Positions 43,771-53,268 of a stretch of 64,000 bases of DNA are shown piece by piece. The stretch's first letter is position 1, and every line of letters starts with the position of its first letter. The DNA is from Gemmatimonadota bacterium. GTDB taxonomy: Bacteria; Gemmatimonadota; Gemmatimonadetes; Gemmatimonadales; GWC2-71-9. Position numbers and translations under genes: made by a program. The notes under the pieces were generated by a model, which worked only from the letters and a program-made list of their open reading frames with translations, was not told the DNA's origin and searched no databases. The stretch lies in assembly GCA_025358055.1 (NCBI GenBank), contig JANYKV010000151.1, positions 1 to 64,000 of the forward strand. Reading direction: 5' to 3'.

Positions 43771-45788
43771 CAATGGAGCGCCAGCAGAGAATCGCGGGAG
43801 ATGGCAACGAAGGCGAGGTGGCGGTTCTTGCCCGTTCGGATCTCGGTGAGCAGGTAGGTGGGCCGGCGCGGGTACTCCATAACGAGTTTCGCGTTTCGCT
43901 CGTGGAGGTCACGCGCGTAGACGTTGTTTCCCCTGCGCGCGAGGAGAATCGGAAGGAGTAGCGCATAGCCGGCGCGATCTTCGTTCACCCGTCGGGTACA
44001 CCGCTCCGAGTACGTGCTCCCGGGCAGAAAGCGCTCCGTGCCATCGGGCGAGAACGGACTGGGCACCAACCGTGCGGAGTCGGCCTCTAGAGGTCCGAAC
44101 GCGTCGTTCAAAGCGCTTACGGATTGCTTCGGCTGATTCTCCAGCGCTCCCAGTTGGGTTTCGATCGCGCACGCATCGGTAAAATGATAGATCCGTTCGG
44201 CCTGGCTCCGAGGAATCCCGAGCACCCACATGCGCGCGAGCAATTGCGCTCCCCAGCTTTCGCGGACGAACACCAGGGCGTCCCGAACATCGTCCTTCGC
44301 AGCCAGGCTATCGATCGGCCACCGACTCTGGGGCAGAAGCGCGGCATTCTGCGCCACTCGAATCGGGAAAAGGGTAGTCACGCCGAGCGCGATCGCAGTG
44401 ACCGCTCCGAACGTGGCGGTCCGTCCCATGAGTGGGGCCGGGAACCGCTCACGGAGGGCGCCCAAGCTCCGGGCGGTGAGCAGCGCCAAGAGCGGCGCGA
44501 TGGGATATAGAAATCGCGGCCCGAGGTAAAACCCGTCGTGCCAGTACATGAAGTAAAGGATCACGAGCAAGGAGCCGGCCCACAGGAGGTAGCGCTCCAC
44601 GGCGGAGAACCGTCGCGCGAATCCCAAAGTGATCATGGCGGGGACGAGGGATGGAATGGGTAACTCGAACAGATACGTCTGCAGCCTGATGAGGTACAGG
44701 TTGATGAGGAGGAGTCCTCGAAGTGGCGTGTGGGGCTCGCCCCATGGGGTCCGATGAAAGCCAATGCCCATGCTCTTACCCCACAGCAACACGTACCCGA
44801 GGAGGAGGGGGTCGCCAGTGGTGCGTGCGTTGACCCACAGGAACGCCGCCATGGGAATCGCGATACCAACTCCCGCGGCGACCAGATCCCGGATTCGGCG
44901 ACGATCTCGCACGCCGTTCCAGAGCAACCACACTCCGGCAGGAAGGGCAAACGCGAGGGCGTCGGAGGGTCTGGTGGCGCCCGCGGCCCCAAAACCAATC
45001 CCTCCCAGAAATGCGGCCCACATGCGGGGACTCGACGCGCGAGCGGACCGAACCGCTCCAAGCGACCCGAGCAACAGCCACATAAGCGCCGAGACGTGAT
45101 TCATGTGGGTGCCGGACATGAACACTACCCAGGGAGCCAGGGCGAAGAGCAACAGGGCGGCAAAACGCACGGTCGCGGGGAGGTCAGTTTCCCGCAGTAG
45201 CAACCCGAACAGAAGCACGGATATCGCCCCGACCACGGGGTTGATCAGCCAAGGTGAACCAAATAACTCGCCAAGGGCGAGCAGTGCGGAATGGCCGGGG
45301 GGAAATTGAGAAAAGACTTTGTCGGCGGTGACAACCACGTTCGGCACACTAAAGAATTCAGGATATCGGGAGGCCGGTTCGTACAGGTGGCCTAGGGCAT
45401 AGGTGCGAGCCTGAAGCGCTTGCACCATCTCATCCAGATGGAGCGCGCGCGCGTCGAACACCCACAGCGCCACCGCGACGTAGCATCCGAGGGCGAGCAA
45501 CGACGCCAGCCAGAGCATCCAGGAGCTCGGCATGGGGGTCAGTTGTTGGAATCGGTTCAACGCTCCGTCTCGCCACAACCACGGGAGCCAACGAGAAAGA
45601 ATGGCGAGAACAACCCCGAAGCCCACGACGATCGCAGAACCGCTGAGCCATCCCGAAACCACGGAGGCATACCATGCCGCGGCGAGAAGGCTGGGGACGA
45701 TGTTGATGAAAGGAATGAACCCCAACAGCAGAAGAACGAGCGCCGCGACACGGGCAAGAATCGGCCTCGGCAACCCGGGGCCGTTCAC
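43770..45788 (-). CDS. GT-C membrane glycosyltransferase (PMT_2/ArnT-like)
   Basis: A 672-residue multispanning enzyme. DARALHLDEMVQALQART holds the acidic pair after the second helix region; SQFPPGHSALLALGELFG and TRPSDALAFALPAGVW are typical of the PMT_2 fold. A periplasmic C-terminal domain (about 510-672) is unusual and lacks recognised motifs. GTG at 45788, two bases after the GT2 stop, was chosen; the open frame extending to 45854 would overlap GT2. Likely donor: the lipid-linked sugar made by the GT2 enzyme next door (inferred). Confidence 0.82.
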   Translation of the reverse strand: MNGPGLPRPILARVAALVLLLLGFIPFINIVPSLLAAAWYASVVSGWLSGSAIVVGFGVVLAILSRWLPWLWRDGALNRFQQLTPMPSSWMLWLASLLALGCYVAVALWVFDARALHLDEMVQALQARTYALGHLYEPASRYPEFFSVPNVVVTADKVFSQFPPGHSALLALGELFGSPWLINPVVGAISVLLFGLLLRETDLPATVRFAALLLFALAPWVVFMSGTHMNHVSALMWLLLGSLGAVRSARASSPRMWAAFLGGIGFGAAGATRPSDALAFALPAGVWLLWNGVRDRRRIRDLVAAGVGIAIPMAAFLWVNARTTGDPLLLGYVLLWGKSMGIGFHRTPWGEPHTPLRGLLLINLYLIRLQTYLFELPIPSLVPAMITLGFARRFSAVERYLLWAGSLLVILYFMYWHDGFYLGPRFLYPIAPLLALLTARSLGALRERFPAPLMGRTATFGAVTAIALGVTTLFPIRVAQNAALLPQSRWPIDSLAAKDDVRDALVFVRESWGAQLLARMWVLGIPRSQAERIYHFTDACAIETQLGALENQPKQSVSALNDAFGPLEADSARLVPSPFSPDGTERFLPGSTYSERCTRRVNEDRAGYALLLPILLARRGNNVYARDLHERNAKLVMEYPRRPTYLLTEIRTGKNRHLAFVAISRDSLLALH

Positions 45789-45789
45789 G

Positions 45790-46506
45790 CTAAGAGGACC
45801 GGCGTCGAGGCGGGAACATGTTGAACCGGAGGATGTGAACGAACGCGGCGACACCGTCCTTCCATCCGATTTTCTTGCCTTCGGCGTAGGTGCGTCCGGA
45901 GTAGGAGATGGGCACCTCCCAGACCCTGGCTTGCGCTTGGGCCAGGCGGGCGGTGATTTCCGGCTCGAACCCGAACCGATCCGTAGTGAAAATGAGGGAC
46001 TTCATCAGGGGTCCCCGGACCATTTTGTAGCAGGTCTCCATATCCGTGAGGTTCAAATTCGTGAACATGTTGGAGAGCGTGGTGAGGGCGCGATTTCCCA
46101 AGGAATGCCAGTAGTAGAGAACGCGATGATCCCCGCCGAGGAACCGGGAGCCAAATACGGCATCCGCTTTGCCTTCCATGATAGGGCCGAGCATCCGCCC
46201 GAATTCGTGGGGGTCGTATTCTAAGTCCGCATCTTGAACGACGATCACATCGCCCGTGGCGTGCTGAATTCCGGTCCGAATGGCTGCGCCTTTCCCACGG
46301 TTTTGAGGGTGGTGCACCACCACGTCCACCAGGCCTTCGGCCTTGAACCTATCGAGGATGGCCCCGCTGGAATCGACCGAGCAATCATTGACCGCGATCA
46401 CCTCCATCGGGAGCGGGACGCTTCGGAGCACCGTGAGAATCTTCTGGAGGGTGCGCTCCTCGTTGTAAACCGGGATCAGGACGGAGAGGCGCGGGATATC
46501 AGTCAT
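45790..46506 (-). CDS. GT2 glycosyltransferase, dolichol-phosphate-sugar synthase-like
   Basis: A 238-residue GT-A enzyme. [59 protein letters not shown] (with the DxD motif) and [15 protein letters not shown] are typical of DPM1-like enzymes, which load a hexose on a polyprenyl phosphate carrier. No membrane anchor is present. It overlaps the methyltransferase gene by four bases and is followed by two GT-C genes, which would use its lipid-linked product. Confidence 0.9.
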   Translation of the reverse strand: MTDIPRLSVLIPVYNEERTLQKILTVLRSVPLPMEVIAVNDCSVDSSGAILDRFKAEGLVDVVVHHPQNRGKGAAIRTGIQHATGDVIVVQDADLEYDPHEFGRMLGPIMEGKADAVFGSRFLGGDHRVLYYWHSLGNRALTTLSNMFTNLNLTDMETCYKMVRGPLMKSLIFTTDRFGFEPEITARLAQAQARVWEVPISYSGRTYAEGKKIGWKDGVAAFVHILRFNMFPPRRRSS

Positions 46507-47228
46507 GGCACCGTCCCGACCGCGATCAGAGACTGGCCGAACGGCAGGGGGATAAAACGTTCAAATCGGAGCAAAGGGACCAATGAGTCGAACGAGCGCA
46601 ATTGGGCCAAAGGAATTCGCTTTTGTTGGCGCACGCAGGCGTTGATCCACCACCCGATCGTGCCGATCCGATTGAACCAGGTCAGGCGTTCGAGCTGAAG
46701 CCCCGCAGAATCGAAGGCCCGCGCGAGGCGCTCTCGGCTGTAGCGCCGGAAGTGTCCAAGCTCTACGTCGAGGGACCCATAGACGGACTCGAGGGCAGGC
46801 ACCAGGATCACAACTCGACCGCCGGAACCCATCAGAGCCCCCATCGCGATGAGCGATTCGACATCGTTCTCGATATGCTCGAGGACGTTGAGTGCAACCA
46901 CGGTGTCTAGTCGATAGGGGCTGAATCGTTCGGCGGCGGAGTGATCCGGTAGGACGAGGGACTCCACGACGAGGTCCGGACGACTCCCAAACCGGATGCG
47001 CAGCTGGTCGCGATACCAAGGATCCATATCGGTGAGAACGAGGAGTTCGATCGGCCCCCCGAGCAGGTGCTCCGACATGTTGCCGATCCCGGAACCCACC
47101 TCCAAGATCCGTCGGCCGAGAAAGGGGGCAATTCGCTCGTACTGCCAGGCGTTGTAGCGCGGGGCGGCGGACATGATCTCGAGCGTTTCAGCGCCGGCGG
47201 CATCTCCCGGCAGCGTAGCATCGGTCAT
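46503..47228 (-). CDS. Class I SAM-dependent methyltransferase
   Basis: A 241-residue methyltransferase. The SAM loop [16 protein letters not shown], the acidic residue [25 protein letters not shown] and [21 protein letters not shown] match the type often encoded beside polyprenyl-linked glycosyltransferases. ATG at 47228 overlaps the regulator's stop as ATGA; an upstream start would intrude into that gene. The acceptor is unknown, possibly a sugar or lipid intermediate. Confidence 0.85.
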   Translation of the reverse strand: MTDATLPGDAAGAETLEIMSAAPRYNAWQYERIAPFLGRRILEVGSGIGNMSEHLLGGPIELLVLTDMDPWYRDQLRIRFGSRPDLVVESLVLPDHSAAERFSPYRLDTVVALNVLEHIENDVESLIAMGALMGSGGRVVILVPALESVYGSLDVELGHFRRYSRERLARAFDSAGLQLERLTWFNRIGTIGWWINACVRQQKRIPLAQLRSFDSLVPLLRFERFIPLPFGQSLIAVGTVP

Positions 47229-48598
47229 GCGACGGGCTGTTCTTCGTACCGGCTGAGTTTGCGATAGAGCGTCGACGGATCGATTCCGAGCACCTCGGCG
47301 GCCCGGGTCTTGTTGCCTCCTTCCGATTGGAGCACCCACATGATATAGGCGCGTTCAATGACGTCGAGCGCCGGATTGATCGAGGAGCGCTCGGCCACGA
47401 GCGGCTCCTTGCGGCGTCTCGTGATTCGTTCCGGCAGTGCCTGCGGCTCGATCAGATCACCCTTGCTCAGCACCACCGCATGTTCCAGCGCGTTCTGGAG
47501 TTCGCGGACGTTGCCGGGCCAATCGTACACCATGACGGCATCCAGTGCGTCGGATGACAGTGCTTTCGGGGTCGTGGATCGTTCGGAAGCCAATTCCTGG
47601 AGAAACGCGTCGATCAACAGGATCAGATCGTCGCGCCGCTCCCGGAGGGCCGGGAGTTCGAGCGCAATCACGTTGAGGCGATAGAACAGGTCGGATCGGA
47701 AATTCCCCCGCCGGACTTCTTCCTCGAGATCTCGATTGGTCGCCGCGATGATACGCACATCCACCGGAATCGTTTCCGTAGCGCCAACCGGAATGACCTC
47801 ACGTTCCTGGATCACCCGAAGCAGCTTGATCTGCAGCGAGGGGGGCATCTCACCGACTTCGTCCAGAAAGAAGGTGCCGCCTCGTGCCGCCGCAAATAGG
47901 CCCTGCTTGTCTCGCACTGCGCCCGTAAATGACCCCTTGACGTGCCCAAACAGCTCGCTTTCCAACAGATTCTCCGGGAGCGCTCCACAATTGATTGAGA
48001 GGAAGGGTCCGTCGACTCGGTTGGAGAGATTGTGAACATACCGCGCGATGACCTCTTTGCCGGTTCCGCTCTCACCTTGGATAAGCAAGGTAGATCCTGT
48101 GGGGGAAACGACTTCTGCCAGCCGAAGCACGTCCATAAATTTCTTGGATTTGCCGATGGGGCGCTGGACCGAGGTCTTCTCCCGCCGCCGGATGTCCTGT
48201 TTGAGTTGTTTGTTTTCGACCCGAATCAGGCGATACTCGCACGCGCGGCGGAGAATGACCAGTAACTCGTCGTTTGAGAACGGTTTCTGGATGTAGTAGA
48301 ACGCGCCCTGATTCACGGCTTGAATCGCGGTTTGCAGCGAGGCTTGTGCCGTCATCAAAATGACGGGCGTCATCGGATCCTGCTCCTTGGCCGCCTGCAA
48401 AATATCCAGTCCGGTCACCTGCGGCATCCGGACATCGGTCAGGATGATGTCGTGATTGCCCGTCCGGATCTGTTCCAGTCCGGCCTTCCCCCCTTGGGCA
48501 GTCGTGGCCTCGAATCCTTCCTTGCGGAGAAGGATTCTGAGGGTGTCCAGAATACCGGACTCATCGTCGACCACAAGGATCGAGGCTGGTTGCGTCAT
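47225..48598 (-). CDS. PilR-like sigma-54 response regulator
   Basis: A 457-residue NtrC-family regulator. The receiver has VVDDE, phospho-acceptor D55 (ILTDVRMPQ) and QKPF. The AAA+ domain has GESGTGKE, the sigma-54 contact loop as [15 protein letters not shown] and [22 protein letters not shown] Fis-type HTH ([22 protein letters not shown]) ends it. It overlaps the histidine kinase gene as ATGA and is its cognate regulator. PilR controls pilA in other bacteria; the targets here are not shown. Confidence 0.92.
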   Translation of the reverse strand: MTQPASILVVDDESGILDTLRILLRKEGFEATTAQGGKAGLEQIRTGNHDIILTDVRMPQVTGLDILQAAKEQDPMTPVILMTAQASLQTAIQAVNQGAFYYIQKPFSNDELLVILRRACEYRLIRVENKQLKQDIRRREKTSVQRPIGKSKKFMDVLRLAEVVSPTGSTLLIQGESGTGKEVIARYVHNLSNRVDGPFLSINCGALPENLLESELFGHVKGSFTGAVRDKQGLFAAARGGTFFLDEVGEMPPSLQIKLLRVIQEREVIPVGATETIPVDVRIIAATNRDLEEEVRRGNFRSDLFYRLNVIALELPALRERRDDLILLIDAFLQELASERSTTPKALSSDALDAVMVYDWPGNVRELQNALEHAVVLSKGDLIEPQALPERITRRRKEPLVAERSSINPALDVIERAYIMWVLQSEGGNKTRAAEVLGIDPSTLYRKLSRYEEQPVA

Positions 48599-50310
48599 TC
48601 GGTGTCCTCCGAAGGCCACTTCGAATGGAGGTAAATTGTAAACGTAGTCCCCTGGTCAGGGGCAGAGTCGACGAGCACCAACCCGCGGTGCGCCTCGACC
48701 GCCCGCTGCACGATTGCCAATCCTAGCCCGCTCCCACCCGGCCGGCCCGACACGAACGGCTGAAACAACCGCTCTCGCAATTCGGGCTCGATCCCGGGTC
48801 CGTTGTCCTGGACCCGAAGGCGCACCGGTTGTTCAAACTCGCTGCCATTGGGCAACTCATTCGGGGAAGGGGTGTCAACGGTTACGACGACCCGTCCCTT
48901 CCCCTTCTCCCCCATGGCCTGGACCGCGTTGAGTACGAGATTGCTCACGACTCGATGGATCAAATCTTCGTCAGCATCGAGAATCGTGCGCTCGCCGATC
49001 ACCTGGACCTCGACCCCCTCGACGCACTCCGGGTGTTCGCGCACCAGGCGCACCGCATCGACCGCCAGCGTATACAGATTCACCGCCTTGAAATTCGTAG
49101 CTCGGACCCGGGAAAAATCGAGGAATTCGTTGAGGAGCCGAGTCAAACGATCGCTCTCCCGAATGACGAGTTGGCCGAGGAATCGTTCGTCGGCATCGGC
49201 ATGCGGGGAGCGACCGAGCTGCTCCACCGAACTCCGGATCGATGCCAACGGATTCCGAATTTCGTGCGCCAAAGAGGCCGAAAGGGCTGCGACCGCCTCG
49301 AGCCGCTCGGCTCGAAGATGCAGCTCCTGCATTTGCTGAAGGTCTGATATGTCCGTAAAGATAGCCGTGACCGACGGTTGAAGCTCGGATTCCCGTGCAA
49401 AAGTGGTGGTACTGAGTCCGATCGGGAACTGCTTGCCGTTGGACCGGAGGACTGATCCCTCGGCCCGATTGACGCGACGCCCTTTGCGAATGCCTTCGAC
49501 GATCGCGTGCCACAGCTCTCGCGATCGCGCCTCGAGTTGATCCAGGACGGGCCGCCCCATCAGCCCCTGGCCCGAGAGGTCGAGCAGCCGTTCGGCCGTC
49601 GGGTTGATGAAGGCAAGGCGCCCTTGTCCGTCGACCGTTATGACCCCGGACCGAATGTTCTTGAGGATCTCATCGGCCTCCAACCGAACTCGGCGGAGCT
49701 CCGTGGCCAACTCCGATTGTTCGGCTGCGGCGGCGCGCAGTCGTTGGCCCAGGAAGGCCACGACAACGAACACAAAGCTGAATACTGTGACCTGGCCCCA
49801 GAAACCCGCGTCTGGAACCGCCGAACGAGCCAAGATCGCCTCGCCCAGGTACAATCCCGAAGCCATGAGCGCCGTCAGAATTCCGGCCCGCAGGGGCAAG
49901 AGTAGCGCGTAAGCCGCGATGACCAACACGTACAACGCGGCCACCCCGCCTCCGTGCGGGCCGGAGAGGTGGACCAGTAAGGTCACCAGCCCCAAGTCCG
50001 CCAGAGATTGGACGTAGAGAAACCCAATTCCGGCGTCGATACTTCGAATTAGGGTGTGATAGGCACCATATGCCGTGATGAGGAACGCAAACAGCACCCC
50101 GATGCTCACGATGAACGACACATCGGGAGTTTGGGTCCACACGAGGGCAGCCCGAATGAGTGTTGCGACGGCGAGGGCAACCCGGCCGACGAAGAGCCAG
50201 GTGAGGAGTGTACGCTGGTCGGGAAGCCCGAACCGCACCGTCCGAGAGGGGATCGAAGGGCGTGATACGGGGAGCGGCAGCGGAGAACCCGTCTGCGTCA
50301 ATTCAGCCAT
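48595..50310 (-). CDS. PilS-like sensor histidine kinase
   Basis: A 571-residue kinase. Six membrane helices (about 35-185) match the PilS-type sensor region, then a PAS domain (DEILKNIRSGVITVDGQGRLAFINPTAERLL), HisKA with the phospho-acceptor in SLAHEIRNPLASI, and HATPase motifs HRVVSNLVLNAVQAM, VQDNGPGIEPE and GGSGLGLAIVQRAVEAH. It heads the operon with pilR, a methyltransferase and three glycosyltransferases. ATG at 50310 was chosen; a GTG two codons earlier is possible. It is divergent from hslR. Confidence 0.92.
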   Translation of the reverse strand: MAELTQTGSPLPLPVSRPSIPSRTVRFGLPDQRTLLTWLFVGRVALAVATLIRAALVWTQTPDVSFIVSIGVLFAFLITAYGAYHTLIRSIDAGIGFLYVQSLADLGLVTLLVHLSGPHGGGVAALYVLVIAAYALLLPLRAGILTALMASGLYLGEAILARSAVPDAGFWGQVTVFSFVFVVVAFLGQRLRAAAAEQSELATELRRVRLEADEILKNIRSGVITVDGQGRLAFINPTAERLLDLSGQGLMGRPVLDQLEARSRELWHAIVEGIRKGRRVNRAEGSVLRSNGKQFPIGLSTTTFARESELQPSVTAIFTDISDLQQMQELHLRAERLEAVAALSASLAHEIRNPLASIRSSVEQLGRSPHADADERFLGQLVIRESDRLTRLLNEFLDFSRVRATNFKAVNLYTLAVDAVRLVREHPECVEGVEVQVIGERTILDADEDLIHRVVSNLVLNAVQAMGEKGKGRVVVTVDTPSPNELPNGSEFEQPVRLRVQDNGPGIEPELRERLFQPFVSGRPGGSGLGLAIVQRAVEAHRGLVLVDSAPDQGTTFTIYLHSKWPSEDTE

Positions 50311-50370
50311 CAGCACCGCGGTGAGGGTTGTGCCCGAAGCAAACCTAACGGGCTGAAGTTAATATCGGTC

Positions 50371-50805
50371 ATGGGGAAATCGAGACCACAGCAGTCCTCA
50401 GAGACATCCTCACTCGGACCCGCAGAACCGGTGCGCTTGGACAAGTGGCTCTGGGCCGCCCGATTCTTCAAGACTCGCGCGCTGGCGGCGGAGGCGATCG
50501 AAGGTGGCAAGGTAGAGCTAAACGAAGAGAAGCCCAAGCGCTCTCGGGACGTTCGGCCGGGTGACCGCATCCGGATCCGCCAGGGGCCTCTCGAACACCT
50601 GATCACGGTTCGGACCGCATCCAATCGCAGAGGCCCCGCGCGAGAGGCCGCAGCGCTTTACGAGGAGGAGGAATCGGTTCAAAAACGCCGGGAGGAAATC
50701 AGGCAGCGACTTCGAGCGGAGGCCGCGGTCTTCCGCTTCGGGGAGGGACGCCCGTCCAAGAAGGAACGGCGCGATATCACCCGGCTCAAGGGGAAGGACG
50801 ACTAG
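50371..50805 (+). CDS. hslR: S4-domain RNA-binding protein, Hsp15 type
   Basis: A 144-residue protein with an N-terminal S4 domain (VRLDKWLWAARFFKTRALAAEAIEGGKVELN) and a basic, helical tail with RFGEGRPSKKERRDITRLKGK, the Hsp15 ending. Hsp15 binds 50S subunits with stalled nascent chains and helps recycle them after heat shock. No ribosome site is obvious before the ATG. It is a lone plus-strand gene between minus-strand operons. Confidence 0.9.
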   Translation: MGKSRPQQSSETSSLGPAEPVRLDKWLWAARFFKTRALAAEAIEGGKVELNEEKPKRSRDVRPGDRIRIRQGPLEHLITVRTASNRRGPAREAAALYEEEESVQKRREEIRQRLRAEAAVFRFGEGRPSKKERRDITRLKGKDD

Positions 50806-50917
50806 CGGCGCCCTAGCCGAGCTATTCGTGCCGGGCTGCTGGCTCCGAGAAAACGGCACTACCCGCTAGACGGCGCCGCCACGACCTGCTCCCCGTGCAA
50901 GAGGTCGGCCCCAGAAT

Positions 50918-52045
50918 CTAGTCCGCAGATCCGAGACCCAGTGCGTGGACGGCGATGCGTTCGGTGTACTCATCGGGCATCCCGAACGCGAACTGATTGT
51001 GTTTGGCACGCTTGAGGTGCAGGTGAAGATCATACTCCCAGGTGAACCCAATTCCTCCATGCGCTTGAAGGCTCACGACACAGGCGTGTCGGTACGATTC
51101 GGCGGCCGCCAGACGCGCAAGCGCAACCGCCCCGGATCGATCGCTGGACTGTTGGTCGACCGTCCACGCGGCGTAGTGGTACACGGAGCGGGCGCTTTCG
51201 ATTTCGGCGAAGAGATTCGCGAGCGGGTGCTGGACGGCTTGAAAGGTCCCAATCGGCACGCCAAATTGGGTTCGGGTCTTCACGTATTCGACCACTTGGT
51301 TGAGCACGGCCTCACTGGCGGCCACGCACTGCGCCGCAAGGCCGACGTTGGCGAATTCGAGCAGCCGCTCCGTCAGCTCCGCGCCGCCCAGCCGAGCATC
51401 AACGGCTACCTGGACCTGATCCAATCGCAAAGAAGCCGATCGACTCGTGCTATCCGTCAAGCTTACCGCTTCGATCGTGACCCCCGGCGCGTTCGTCTCA
51501 ACCGCGAATAGCGCTCGTTCGCCGGAAAGATCCGCAAGGACCACCACGAGGGTCGCCCCCACGAGGTCGGGCACAAATACCTTCCGACCGGTGAGCCGGA
51601 AGCCGGCCTCATTGGCCACCGCCCGCGTATCGAGGGCACAATCCGGAGAGGGAAGCGAAGCATCCTCCAACGCGGCGAGTGTTGCCCGTCCCGACCCATC
51701 AAGGAGGGCGCCCAGGTGCCGCTCCCGCACGCCATCACTCGTGCCCAACGCTATCGCGGGCACGCCGAGCGCCGCAGCACTGAAGAACGGTACCGGCGCC
51801 AGGGCCCGTCCGAAGTTTTCCAATACGATGCCCAACTCGTTGAATCCCAACCCGGGGCCCCCAAGCGATGCGGGGACCAGAATCCCGAGCCAGCCTTGAT
51901 CCGCGATGGCCGACCATACGAAACCCAGGTCATGGGTGGGATCCGAGATCATTTGCCGAACCCGCTCAATGGAAAAATGTTCCGCGCAGAACGCAGCCGC
52001 GGCCGCGTGGAGCATCTTTTGCTCACTCGTCAACCCGAGATTCAT
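50918..52045 (-). CDS. Acyl-CoA dehydrogenase, small partner of a heteromeric pair
   Basis: A 375-residue protein of the acyl-CoA dehydrogenase fold: MNLGLTSEQKMLHAAAAAFCAEH, WLGILVPASLGGPGLGFNELGIVLEN, TQFGVPIGTFQAVQHPLANLFAE and QAHGGIGFTWEYDLHLHLKRA. The usual middle-domain FAD motif (xTEPxAGSD) is missing; the corresponding region is short and divergent. It overlaps a canonical paralogue by four bases. In alpha2beta2 dehydrogenases such as ChsE1-ChsE2, one subunit carries the FAD and base and the other is degenerate; this gene looks like one half of such a pair. Confidence 0.87.
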   Translation of the reverse strand: MNLGLTSEQKMLHAAAAAFCAEHFSIERVRQMISDPTHDLGFVWSAIADQGWLGILVPASLGGPGLGFNELGIVLENFGRALAPVPFFSAAALGVPAIALGTSDGVRERHLGALLDGSGRATLAALEDASLPSPDCALDTRAVANEAGFRLTGRKVFVPDLVGATLVVVLADLSGERALFAVETNAPGVTIEAVSLTDSTSRSASLRLDQVQVAVDARLGGAELTERLLEFANVGLAAQCVAASEAVLNQVVEYVKTRTQFGVPIGTFQAVQHPLANLFAEIESARSVYHYAAWTVDQQSSDRSGAVALARLAAAESYRHACVVSLQAHGGIGFTWEYDLHLHLKRAKHNQFAFGMPDEYTERIAVHALGLGSAD

Positions 52046-53268
52046 TTGGCAACCCTCGCCGTGTCCCGGGTTGGGGCGCGGCCGAGTCCGAGAACTCGTT
52101 CCGCGATGATGTTTCGCAGAATTTCCGAGGTTCCCCCTTCGATCGAGTTGCCAAGCGAACGGAAATACCGTTTGAGCCATAAACCTGACCCCGCCCGGCC
52201 CCCGTCCGGCCCGTCGAGCAATTCCGCATAGGGTCCCAGGAGGTCAACTGGGAGCTCGAGAAGCGCCTGATTGGTTGTGGCCCAGATCAGCTTGAAAATG
52301 GACCCGATCGGACCGGGGTCATCCGCCGCGGTGGTGCCGGCCCGCATTCGGAGGTTGCTCAGGCGCAAGCTTTCCACCACCGAATAGGCCCGCACCAGGC
52401 GCTGGCGGACTTCTGGCACCGCCGAGAGTGGACGCCCCCGGTGTTGAGTCCGTTTCGTCAACGCGACGACCTCTCGTAGATCACGCCGAATCTGGGTGTA
52501 TACGAGTGCCGCAATGTTTACCCGTTCGTGCATCAGGGTGGAAATGGCGACGCGCCACCCATCGTTCTCCTGGCCGAGCAGGTTACTTCTGGGCACCCGC
52601 AAATTGGTGAAGAAGAGTTCGCTGAACTCGGCATCCCCGGTGATCTGGCGAATCGGGCGCACCTCGATCCCGGGCGATCGCATATCGACCAGAAGGCAAC
52701 TCAGCCCCTTGTGTTTCGCGACGGCGGTATCGGTGCGTACTTGGAGGAGACACCAGTCAGCGATCGGGCCGAACGACGTCCATATCTTTTGGCCGTTGAC
52801 GACGTAATGGTCGCCATCGAGAACCGCCGTGGTCTTGAGGGCCGCGAGGTCGCTCCCCGCATCCGGTTCGGAAAACCCCTGACACCAGATCTGCTCCCCC
52901 GAGAGAATCTTGCGAAGATGGGCTTCCTTCTGGTCGCCTCGACCAAAAGCCATAATGGTGGGACCGACCATTCCTACGCCGATGACGCTGATGGGCCCCG
53001 GCGTTCGGTAGGTGGCAATCTCCTCGAGGAACAAGAACTGTTCCACTGGTGTCGCCCCGCGCCCGCCATACTCCTTCGGCCAGGTCACCCCCGCCCAACC
53101 CCCGTCATAGAGTTTTTGCGTCCACTCGCGCATCACTCGATAGCGTTCGCGATCCTCCAGAGGTTCCGGCCACCCCGCGGAGCCGTAGTCGCACGGCACG
53201 TTGGCGCTTACCCAGGCTCGCACCTGGCCGCGGAAGGCAACCTCTTCGTTCGAAAGACTGAAATCCAC
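52042..53268 (-). CDS. Acyl-CoA dehydrogenase, large partner
   Basis: A 408-residue acyl-CoA dehydrogenase. WAGVTWPKEYGGRGATPVEQFLFLEE, WCQGFSEPDAGSDLAALKTTA (FAD/substrate motif), GQKIWTSFGPIADW and the C-terminal SIEGGTSEILRNIIAERVLGL are all present. A GTG start lies at the stop of the SDR gene. With the overlapping shorter paralogue it probably forms an alpha2beta2 enzyme for bulky or branched acyl-CoAs, oxidising them to enoyl-CoA in a beta-oxidation-like pathway; the substrate is unknown. Confidence 0.92.
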   Translation of the reverse strand: MDFSLSNEEVAFRGQVRAWVSANVPCDYGSAGWPEPLEDRERYRVMREWTQKLYDGGWAGVTWPKEYGGRGATPVEQFLFLEEIATYRTPGPISVIGVGMVGPTIMAFGRGDQKEAHLRKILSGEQIWCQGFSEPDAGSDLAALKTTAVLDGDHYVVNGQKIWTSFGPIADWCLLQVRTDTAVAKHKGLSCLLVDMRSPGIEVRPIRQITGDAEFSELFFTNLRVPRSNLLGQENDGWRVAISTLMHERVNIAALVYTQIRRDLREVVALTKRTQHRGRPLSAVPEVRQRLVRAYSVVESLRLSNLRMRAGTTAADDPGPIGSIFKLIWATTNQALLELPVDLLGPYAELLDGPDGGRAGSGLWLKRYFRSLGNSIEGGTSEILRNIIAERVLGLGRAPTRDTARVAK

